Positions 54,791 to 60,906 of a stretch of DNA of 64,000 nucleotides are shown one piece after another. The DNA is taken from positions 3,162,001 to 3,226,000 of the forward strand of contig NZ_CP084058.1 in NCBI RefSeq assembly GCF_020215645.1, given 5' to 3'. Numbering within the stretch: position 1 is the stretch's first letter; every line of letters begins with the position of its first letter. A model generated the notes under the pieces. That model made no database searches and was not told the origin of the DNA. It was given only the letters and a program-made list of their open reading frames with translations. The DNA is from Nonomuraea gerenzanensis (GTDB lineage Bacteria > Actinomycetota > Actinomycetes > Streptosporangiales > Streptosporangiaceae). A program made the position numbers and the translations under genes.

Positions 54791-56251
54791 ATGGACACAT
54801 CCCGAGCCAGGCGCCTGCTCGCCGGGCTGGCGGCCCTGGTGCTCCTGCCGCTCACCGCGGTGAGCTCATGGACGACGCCCGCGGCGGCCGCGACCAGCCA
54901 GTTCCGCGGCATGAACTGGGCGGTGCCGGGCGACAACTTCAGCACCGGCCCGCTCGTCCTCGACGGGCTGAGCGGCTCCGACAGCTACGCCACGGTGCAG
55001 GCCAAGGCCAACGCGCTGTACGACGACATGCAGGCGACACTGGGCGTGAACACGGTCCGGCTGCCGATCAACACCCACACCGTCGGCACCACCTGGTGGA
55101 ACGCCTACCGCGGCGCCATCGACGCCGCCACGGCGCGCGGCTGGAAGGTCGTCCTCGCGTACTGGGAGGACGGCGCCGCCTCCGGAGGCCGCATCACCGA
55201 CCTGCCGGCGTGGAACTCGATGTGGTCCACCGTTACCTCCCAGTACGGAGGGAACGGCCTCGTGTACTTCGAGCCGATGAACGAGCCGCACGGCTACAGC
55301 TCGGCCGAGTGGCGCAACCTCGCCGCCGACTGGCTGAGCCACCACTACTCGGCCCCACCGAACCGGGTGCTCGTCGGCGGCACCGGCTACAGCCAGGACC
55401 TCCGCGACCTGTGCGGCGACTCGCGGTTCGCCGGCACGCTGTTCTCCTTCCACCACTACGCGTTCTTCTACGCGGCGAACACCTACGACGGCTGGCGCTC
55501 CCACGTCCAGACGCGCCTGGGCACCTGCGCCTCGCGGGCGGTCGTCACCGAGTTCGGGGCGCCGATGAACAACGGCCTCGACTACGCCGACGCCAACAGC
55601 ACGGACAACTTCGTCCGCCACATCCGCGCCGTCACCCAGGTGATGCGGGACAACGCCATGGGCGGCACCTACTGGCCGGCCATCGGCGGCAAGCCCGGCG
55701 ACATCGGCTACGACTGGTACTCGATGTACGCCAAGACCGGCAGCGGCACCGACCTCAACCTGACGGTCCGCAACCCGTCCGGCGCGAACCGCCTGCGCTA
55801 CGGCTGGGGCGACGCCGTGGACGGCGGCGGCGGCACGACGACGACGCAGATCGTCAACCAGAACTCCGGTAAGTGCGTGGACGTCCTGCAGGGCTCGACC
55901 GCGAACGCCGCCGAGATCGTCCAGTACACCTGCTCCGGCGCCGCCAACCAGCAGTGGCAACTACGCGACCTGGGCAACGGCTACCACAACATCGTGGCTC
56001 AGCACTCCGGCAAGTGCCTCGACGTGACCAACGCCTCCACCGCCAACAACGCGGCCGTCATCCAGTACACGTGCGGCACCGGCACCAACCAGCAGTGGCA
56101 ACTGCGCGCCGTGTCGGGCACGAGCCACGTGGAGATCGTCGCCCGGCACTCGGGCCGGTGCCTCGACGTGTCCGGCCAGTCGACGGCGAACAGCGCCCGC
56201 CTCCAGCAGTACACCTGCTGGGGTGGCGCCAACCAGCGCTGGGACGCTTGA
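54791..56251 (+). CDS. Secreted GH5 glycosidase with ricin-type CBM13
   Basis: A 486-residue secreted enzyme. A signal peptide ends near AAAA (32-35). Residues of about 38-345 are a GH5 TIM barrel: VNTVRLPI, acid/base E165 in EPMNEPHG, HHYAF, and nucleophile E254 in VVTEFGAP. A GGGG/TTTT linker leads to a ricin B/CBM13 trefoil with three repeats (each with GKCLDV-type and QQWQL/QRWDA ends). It is probably an endo-beta-glucanase or mannanase. GAAGGG lies seven bases before ATG 54791. Control by a LacI-family repressor is suggested by the operator upstream. Confidence 0.92.
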   Translation: MDTSRARRLLAGLAALVLLPLTAVSSWTTPAAAATSQFRGMNWAVPGDNFSTGPLVLDGLSGSDSYATVQAKANALYDDMQATLGVNTVRLPINTHTVGTTWWNAYRGAIDAATARGWKVVLAYWEDGAASGGRITDLPAWNSMWSTVTSQYGGNGLVYFEPMNEPHGYSSAEWRNLAADWLSHHYSAPPNRVLVGGTGYSQDLRDLCGDSRFAGTLFSFHHYAFFYAANTYDGWRSHVQTRLGTCASRAVVTEFGAPMNNGLDYADANSTDNFVRHIRAVTQVMRDNAMGGTYWPAIGGKPGDIGYDWYSMYAKTGSGTDLNLTVRNPSGANRLRYGWGDAVDGGGGTTTTQIVNQNSGKCVDVLQGSTANAAEIVQYTCSGAANQQWQLRDLGNGYHNIVAQHSGKCLDVTNASTANNAAVIQYTCGTGTNQQWQLRAVSGTSHVEIVARHSGRCLDVSGQSTANSARLQQYTCWGGANQRWDA

Positions 56252-56272
56252 GGCCGCGACCTCGGGCTCAAG
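56247..56272. terminator. Weak hairpin after GH5 gene
   Basis: CTTGAG (56247-56252) and CTCAAG (56267-56272) are perfect complements, extended after one mismatch by CC/GG. It overlaps the GH5 stop and lies just before the convergent CMD gene end at 56277. Confidence 0.35.
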
Positions 56273-56276
56273 ATCG

Positions 56277-56933
56277 TCAAGCCTGCTGAAGATCCAGGGC
56301 CCGGGCGGCGGCCCAGGCTCTCGGAAGGCCGAATTCGGCGACACCACGCAGCAGGTCCCGCAGGGTGTCGTCGGTCGCGCCGGCCGCTCGCGCCAGCTCG
56401 GCGTGCACGCGCAGGGATTCCCCGAGCGTCTGGTAGAACACGTCCACCACCAGGCAGGCGATGGCCCGCTCCCGGACGCTGAGGTGCGGGCGCGCCCAGC
56501 GCTGGGCCAGCTGGTCCTCGGTGAAGGCGGCCAGGCCCGGGTCCACGTCCTCCAGAGCATGGACGACGCGTGCGAGCGGCCCGGCCAGCGGCGTCGGCTC
56601 GACGGGCCGGTCGTCCCGCGCCTCCGGCAGGCCGAGCTCGGTCAGGCGCTCGAACGCGGTGACCACGATCGGGTAACCGACGTAGGGCGCCAGATGCCGG
56701 AAGAGCTCGCGGATCGCCTCGGCGTCGGCTCCCTGGTCCAGGGCCATCCGCAGGTGCATGGCCAGGGGGCGGCCGAGGTGGGGGTGGCACAGGTCGGCGG
56801 TCAGGCAGACGAACGCCTTCTCGCGCACGGTCAGATGGGGCAGGCCCCAGAGATTGTGGCCCGCGCTCACGGCGCACTGGGCGAAGACGGGGTCGAGCGC
56901 GGTCAGGGCTTCGGCGCCGGAGAGCTGGGTCAT
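56277..56933 (-). CDS. Tandem carboxymuconolactone decarboxylase-like (CMD) protein
   Basis: A 218-residue protein made of two CMD/AhpD-like repeats: residues of about 25-100 (LTVREKAFVCLTADLCHPHLGRPLAMHLRMALDQGADAEAIRELFRHLAPYVGYP) and about 145-215 (LSVRERAIACLVVDVFYQTLGESLRVHAELARAAGATDDTLRDLLRGVAEFG). The AhpD redox CxxC is absent; only the His pattern (MHLRMAL, VHAELA) remains, so it is more like a decarboxylase or has lost catalysis. Last gene of the HXXEE-SDR-CMD operon, 15 bases after the SDR stop. Proteins of this kind are frequent targets of ECF41 sigma factors, and one is encoded 12 kb away, but the promoter here is different. Confidence 0.82.
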   Translation of the reverse strand: MTQLSGAEALTALDPVFAQCAVSAGHNLWGLPHLTVREKAFVCLTADLCHPHLGRPLAMHLRMALDQGADAEAIRELFRHLAPYVGYPIVVTAFERLTELGLPEARDDRPVEPTPLAGPLARVVHALEDVDPGLAAFTEDQLAQRWARPHLSVRERAIACLVVDVFYQTLGESLRVHAELARAAGATDDTLRDLLRGVAEFGLPRAWAAARALDLQQA

Positions 56934-56948
56934 GCCGGTGGACTCCGT

Positions 56949-57767
56949 TCAGGACAGGCCGAGCACGCGCATGCGTACGGCGTCGAGGGTGTACTGGGGG
57001 ACGATGCGGCCCATGGTGCTCATCAGGCGGGACTTCTTGCCGACGGGGTAGCGGGCCCGTGGCCGGCGCGCGGTGACGGCGTGCAGGACGGCGCGGGCGA
57101 CGACGTCGGGGCTGGACCCGCTGCGCTCCTCCTTGAGGCCGGCGGTGGTCATGGCGCGGTACGCCCGGCCGTACAGCCGCCGCCCTTCCTCGCCGAGTGA
57201 GGCCAGGCGGGGCTCGACTTCCTCTTCGAGCTTGTCGACGGCGTCGGTGTGGATGGAGCCGGGCTCGATGAGGACGGCCGCCACGCCGTACGGCTTGAGC
57301 TCCATGCGCAAAGCGTCGTTGAGCGAGCGGATGGCGTGCTTGGACGAGCAGAGCGGGCCGCCGAACGGCAGGGTGATCCAGCTCCCGACCGAGCCCACCG
57401 TGACGACCCGGCCGCGCGAGGCACGCAACATCGGCAGCATGGCCTGGGTGACGGCGATCTGGCCGAAGACGTTGACCTCGTACTGCCGGCGCAGCGCGTC
57501 CAGGGGGACGAACTCGAGCGGGCCGGTGACGCCGATGCCGGCGTTGTTGACCAGGGCGTCGAGGTGGCCGAGCCGCTGGGCGGCGCCGGCGATCTGGCCG
57601 GCGTCGGTGACGTCGAGGGTGATCGGGGTGACGGTGGGGCCGAGTGCCCGGCCATCGGCCTCCTTGCGCACGCCCGCGTAGACGGTGCAGCCCTCGCGGG
57701 CCAGCAGCAGGGCGGTGGCCCGGCCGATGCCGGTGGAGGCGCCGGTCACCAGGACCTTCTTCGACAT
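56949..57767 (-). CDS. SDR-family protein lacking the catalytic tyrosine
   Basis: A 272-residue classical-length SDR. VLVTGASTGIGRATALLL (TGxxxGIG) and LVNNAGIG are intact, as is serine 126 in VTVGS. The active-site motif, which should be YxxxK, reads LCSSK: leucine 139 (codon CTC) in place of tyrosine, with K143 kept. The rest (PFGGPL, HAIRSLNDALRMELKPYGV, IEPGSIHT) is a well-preserved member of the family that normally has YC(A/S)SKHA. It may bind nucleotide without reducing substrate, or use another residue. Second gene of the HXXEE-SDR-CMD operon. Confidence 0.85.
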   Translation of the reverse strand: MSKKVLVTGASTGIGRATALLLAREGCTVYAGVRKEADGRALGPTVTPITLDVTDAGQIAGAAQRLGHLDALVNNAGIGVTGPLEFVPLDALRRQYEVNVFGQIAVTQAMLPMLRASRGRVVTVGSVGSWITLPFGGPLCSSKHAIRSLNDALRMELKPYGVAAVLIEPGSIHTDAVDKLEEEVEPRLASLGEEGRRLYGRAYRAMTTAGLKEERSGSSPDVVARAVLHAVTARRPRARYPVGKKSRLMSTMGRIVPQYTLDAVRMRVLGLS

Positions 57768-57788
57768 GGTGGTGTGCTCCTTTCCGCG

Positions 57789-58388
57789 CTACCCGACCGC
57801 CAGCGGCTGAGCCGCCTGGTCCTCGGCCTTGAGCTGACGGTTCTCCTTGACGAGGAAATAGATCAACAGGCTGCTCATGATGAGGTGGCCGCCGGCGGTG
57901 TAGAGGCCGGGGAAGTAGCCGCCCTTGATGATCGGGAAGACGAAGTGGGCGATGCCGTTGAGCAGGCCGGCGCCCAGGGCGTACCACCACAGGAAGAAGT
58001 TGGCCACGCGGATCCGGTAGAGCGCGCCCGCACCGGCGAAGAAGTAGAGCGAGCCGAAACCGAAGACGAAGACGAGCAGGAACTCCCTCTCCGGCCAGTC
58101 CCGCGGCGAGTCGAACAGCTCGACGATCTCGTGCGGGAACCCGCCGGTGTACTCCTCGGCCATGTGGATGAGCTGGAAGCCCACCGCGCACAGGTAGACC
58201 GCGATCACCTTCCTGGACTTCACCGGGCGGACGTAGCTGAAGGTCATCCAGCCGCTCCAGCCCAGCACGCTGGCCACCACGAGGATCATCGCGCCCTGCA
58301 GGGGGAGCGTGAGCAGGGCCCAGGTGCAGAAGGCCACGGCCAGGACCGCCATGACGGCCGCCGAATAGGGCTCAGGTCGTTTGGTCAT
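57789..58388 (-). CDS. HXXEE-domain membrane protein
   Basis: A 199-residue integral membrane protein with about five helices. H75-x-x-E78-E79 in LIHMAEEYTGGFP is the HXXEE motif for which the family is named; GIAHFVFPIIKGGYFPGL provides a second conserved His. These charged residues in membrane helices could bind a metal, but no activity is established. The ATG at 58388 is preceded by a TAGGGT -10 element and no ribosome site, which suggests a leaderless transcript. First gene of the HXXEE-SDR-CMD operon, divergent from the copper-type genes. Confidence 0.82.
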   Translation of the reverse strand: MTKRPEPYSAAVMAVLAVAFCTWALLTLPLQGAMILVVASVLGWSGWMTFSYVRPVKSRKVIAVYLCAVGFQLIHMAEEYTGGFPHEIVELFDSPRDWPEREFLLVFVFGFGSLYFFAGAGALYRIRVANFFLWWYALGAGLLNGIAHFVFPIIKGGYFPGLYTAGGHLIMSSLLIYFLVKENRQLKAEDQAAQPLAVG

Positions 58389-58395
58389 GGCCCGG

Positions 58396-58430
58396 ACCCT
58401 ACGAAGATCGCGGCGACGCCCGCCTCCGTC
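58396..58430 (-). promoter_or_regulatory. Shared promoter module A (HXXEE-SDR-CMD operon)
   Basis: On the minus strand GACGGAGGCGG (58430-58420), 18 bases, TAGGGT (58401-58396), 7 bases, ATG. The same layout with the same 18-base spacer occurs at modules B and C. Confidence 0.6.
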
Positions 58431-58479
58431 GCGTGACTGATGTTCGCCGCGCGGTCACACCAGTCATGCGACGGAGGCG
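58421..58479. repeat. 19-bp inverted repeat in the divergent promoter
   Basis: Arms 58421-58439 and 58461-58479 are complementary at 18 of 19 positions (one G/T mismatch), separated by 21 bases. Each arm includes one copy of the GACGGAGGCG motif of the divergent promoters, followed outside-in by GC, N and TGACTG/CAGTCA. Confidence 0.85.
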
Positions 58480-58504
58480 CTGCTCAGGGGCCCCGGGCTA
58501 GCGT
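58470..58504 (+). promoter_or_regulatory. Shared promoter module B (copper-type genes)
   Basis: GACGGAGGCGC (58470-58480), an 18-base spacer, TAGCGT (58499-58504), 8 bases, ATG 58513. Probable leaderless promoter. Confidence 0.6.
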
Positions 58505-58512
58505 CTGGCGGC

Positions 58513-59784
58513 ATGAAGTGGATCAATGGCCGGCTCCGGGTCCTGGGTGCCGCGTTCCTGCTGGTGCTGTGGCCGGCCGGCCCCGCCCGGGCGCATGTCG
58601 TCGAGGCCGGTGCGGAGCTGCGGGTGACGCAGACGTTCGGCGCGGGCGAGGTGACGCTCGTCGTCGCGGGCGTCTCGTCGGTGCCGGCGCCGCTGCGGGT
58701 GCGCGCGCAGGCGCTCCGGCCCGCGGGGCTGGAGCTCGGGCTGGAGCTCGGGCTGGAGCTGCGGTCGCTGGCCGACGGGAGCAGGGTGACGGGTGTCGTA
58801 CGGGTCGGTCAGGGGGGCGCCGCGTTGCCGGTCGGGCAGGCCGGGCCGTACGAGCTGCGGGTTCGTGCCGGAGAGGAGGCGGCGGTGATCCCGTTCCGGG
58901 TGCTGGTGCCTGTCAGCGCGCCCTGGACGATGGTGCGGGACGGCGCCTTCCTGGTGACCGGGCTGCTGGTGGTCGGCGGGGTGCTCGCCGGCCGCAGGTC
59001 CGGGCTCCTCGTGGGCGGGGCGAGCGCGGCCGGGGCGGTCGCGGTGGCGCTGCTGCTGCTGGCGCCGTACCTGCCGCCCGCCTGGCCGGACGGTGCCGCG
59101 CCCGCCGCCGAGGCCGCCCAGCGGGACGGTGCCGCGCCCGTCGCCGAGGCCGGCCGCCCGTACGCGCAGGGGCGGTTCTCGACGCTGCCCGCGCGGCCCG
59201 TCACGGGCGCCGAGTTCACGCTGACCCTGCGGCTCACCGACGGCGCGACAGGGCGGCCGGTGGACGACCTCGCCGTCCACCACGAGGCCCCGGCGCACCT
59301 GGTCGTCACCAGCCAGGACGGCGCCGTCTTCCGGCACGTGCACCTGTTGCGGACCGCGCCGGGCGTGCTGTCGGTACGGCTGCGCCTCCCGCGACCGGGC
59401 CGCTACCTCGCCCATGCCGAGATCGAGCGGCAGGACTCGGGCGGCCAGCTCGTCACCGGAGCCTTCGAGGTCACCGGCGCGGCCCTGCCGGAGACCGCGC
59501 CCCAGGAGAACGCGACGCCCCGGCTCACCCCGGCGGCGCCGGTCGCGGGCAGCCCGGTGACCATCCAGATCGGGGTGGAGGGGCCGCTCCAGCCGTGGCT
59601 GGGCATGCCGGGCCATCTGATCGTCAGGAGCGAGGACGGAGCGTACCTGGCCCACGCGCACGGGGCCGCCGCGCTGAGCTTCACGCTCGTGCTGCCCGAT
59701 CGGGGCCGCTACCTGGCGTGGGCCCAGTACGTCACGGGAGGCCGGCTGGTGACCCGGCCCTTCACCCTGGAGGTGGATCGATGA
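58513..59784 (+). CDS. Membrane-anchored protein with tandem FixH/YtkA-like domains
   Basis: A 423-residue envelope protein. A signal peptide or first helix (LRVLGAAFLLVLWPAGPARA, cut after ARA) leads to an external beta-sandwich region, two membrane helices (GAFLVTGLLVVGGVLAG; SAAGAVAVALLLLAPYL) and an external C-terminal half with two related domains: HLVVTSQDGAVFRHVHLL...PGRYLAHAEI and HLIVRSEDGAYLAHAHG...GRYLAWAQYV. The HxHxx and His pairs resemble those of YtkA/FixH or copper-handling domains. A 12-bp LELG repeat lies at 58729-58764. Coupled to the next gene by ATGA. Metal binding is plausible but not shown. Confidence 0.7.
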   Translation: MKWINGRLRVLGAAFLLVLWPAGPARAHVVEAGAELRVTQTFGAGEVTLVVAGVSSVPAPLRVRAQALRPAGLELGLELGLELRSLADGSRVTGVVRVGQGGAALPVGQAGPYELRVRAGEEAAVIPFRVLVPVSAPWTMVRDGAFLVTGLLVVGGVLAGRRSGLLVGGASAAGAVAVALLLLAPYLPPAWPDGAAPAAEAAQRDGAAPVAEAGRPYAQGRFSTLPARPVTGAEFTLTLRLTDGATGRPVDDLAVHHEAPAHLVVTSQDGAVFRHVHLLRTAPGVLSVRLRLPRPGRYLAHAEIERQDSGGQLVTGAFEVTGAALPETAPQENATPRLTPAAPVAGSPVTIQIGVEGPLQPWLGMPGHLIVRSEDGAYLAHAHGAAALSFTLVLPDRGRYLAWAQYVTGGRLVTRPFTLEVDR

Positions 59785-60149
59785 AGTACGCGGGTGTCTG
59801 CCTGCTGGTGGCGGGCGTGCTGTTCGCCGTCACGGCACGCTGGCTTCCCCACGACCCCGAGGAGGTGCGGGCCGCGGGCGAGCGGTACGGCGTCACCGTG
59901 CTGCCCGCCGATCCCGTCGAGGTACGGGTGACCTCGGGCGAGGCGGAGACGGTCACGCTGGCCGCGGTCATGCCCGCCATGGGTCACGCGCTGCCGCCGG
60001 TCACCGCCGTACCGGCCGGGGCAGGCCGCTTCGTCGCGGCCGGGGACGTGTTCAGCATGAACGGCGTCTGGGAGCTGTCGATCACCCTCTCCGGCGCCCG
60101 GGGACGGGAAGTGATCAACTTGAGTACGGTAGTCACCTCAGTGCGATGA
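59781..60149 (+). CDS. YtkA/FixH-like small exported protein
   Basis: A 122-residue protein with an N-terminal membrane anchor (AGVCLLVAGVLFAVTARWL) and one beta-sandwich of YtkA/FixH type: VTLAAVMPAMGHALPPVTAVPAG...FVAAGDVFSMNGVWELSITLSG. The MPxMGH and fsMnGvWel motifs are the family signature and contain Met/His residues suited to copper. Start overlaps the stop of the larger protein, so they are made together. A role in copper handling at the cell surface is inferred from family only. Confidence 0.75.
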   Translation: MKYAGVCLLVAGVLFAVTARWLPHDPEEVRAAGERYGVTVLPADPVEVRVTSGEAETVTLAAVMPAMGHALPPVTAVPAGAGRFVAAGDVFSMNGVWELSITLSGARGREVINLSTVVTSVR

Positions 60150-60182
60150 CGGAGGCGCCCGGCGACGGGCCCGCCCTAGCGT
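60148..60182 (+). promoter_or_regulatory. Shared promoter module C
   Basis: GACGGAGGCGC (60148-60158), 18 bases, TAGCGT (60177-60182), 7 bases, ATG 60190. Identical in motif and spacing to modules A and B, although no inverted repeat is present here. The -35-like part overlaps the stop of the preceding gene. Confidence 0.6.
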
Positions 60183-60189
60183 CGCCGGC

Positions 60190-60906
60190 ATGAAGCTGAT
60201 CAACGATCACCTGGCCGTCAAGGCCCGCCTCCTGCCCACGACCGGCGATGGTTTCGTCGTGCTGGCCGGTGAGACCGGCACCTGGCGCGGCCACTTCCCG
60301 TCCGCGCCCATCCGGCTGGCCGCCCGCCTCAAGGCCCTGGCCGCGGACGTCGAGGCGCGCGAGGCCACCGTGTTCCGCGCCGTGTTCCGCACTCCTGGCG
60401 AGGGCGACGAGCTGCTGACCGCCAGGGGCATCCACCCCGCGCGTTACGACGTCGTGGTGCTGATCCGCACCGCGTCCGTGGAGGCCGCGCTCGCGGTGCG
60501 GGGCGACGCGGCGTACCAGGAGCTCGCCGGGACGATGCGGTCGGCCGCCCGCCGTACGCACGAGGTCGTCGCGAGCAACGCCGGACGGCTCGGCGACGTG
60601 GACCACGGCCAGGACCACTACTTCCTGTTCAACTACTTCTACGCCGACGACCGCGCGACCCTGCTGAAGGTGTGGGAGTACACCGCCGGCTGGTTCCAGG
60701 CCAAGACGGCGCTGCCCGACTCCGCGCTGATGCGGCCGCTGGAGGGCGAGCCCGCCGACTACGGGCTCATCAACCACGCGAGCTGGCCGACCCTGGGCAC
60801 GTTCCTGCCCAGCCTGATCTTCCGGCCCACATTCCGCAGGTTCGTGCTGGCCAACTTCAAGGCGAACGGCATCGCCGCGCAGCCGATCATCTACCGCCGG
60901 GTGTGA
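60190..60906 (+). CDS. Uncharacterised protein (238 aa)
   Basis: A 238-residue soluble protein that I cannot place in a named family. It looks like two alpha/beta halves: VVVLIRTASVEAALAVRGDAAYQELAGTM in the first, and HYFLFNYFYADDRATLLKVWEYTAGWFQAKTAL in the second, which would suit a dimeric ferredoxin-like (Dabb/EthD-like) barrel. The C-terminus (YGLINHASWPTLGTFLPSLIFRPTFRRFVLANFKANGIAAQPIIYRRV) is conserved-looking. It has its own copy of the shared promoter. Its end overlaps the end of the convergent LuxR gene by 16 bases. Confidence 0.7.
   Translation: MKLINDHLAVKARLLPTTGDGFVVLAGETGTWRGHFPSAPIRLAARLKALAADVEAREATVFRAVFRTPGEGDELLTARGIHPARYDVVVLIRTASVEAALAVRGDAAYQELAGTMRSAARRTHEVVASNAGRLGDVDHGQDHYFLFNYFYADDRATLLKVWEYTAGWFQAKTALPDSALMRPLEGEPADYGLINHASWPTLGTFLPSLIFRPTFRRFVLANFKANGIAAQPIIYRRV

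Noticed and set aside
60891..60906. 16-base overlap of two convergent genes as a sign of error
   Set aside because: Both C-termini are natural for their families, and short tail-to-tail overlaps are common in compact genomes.
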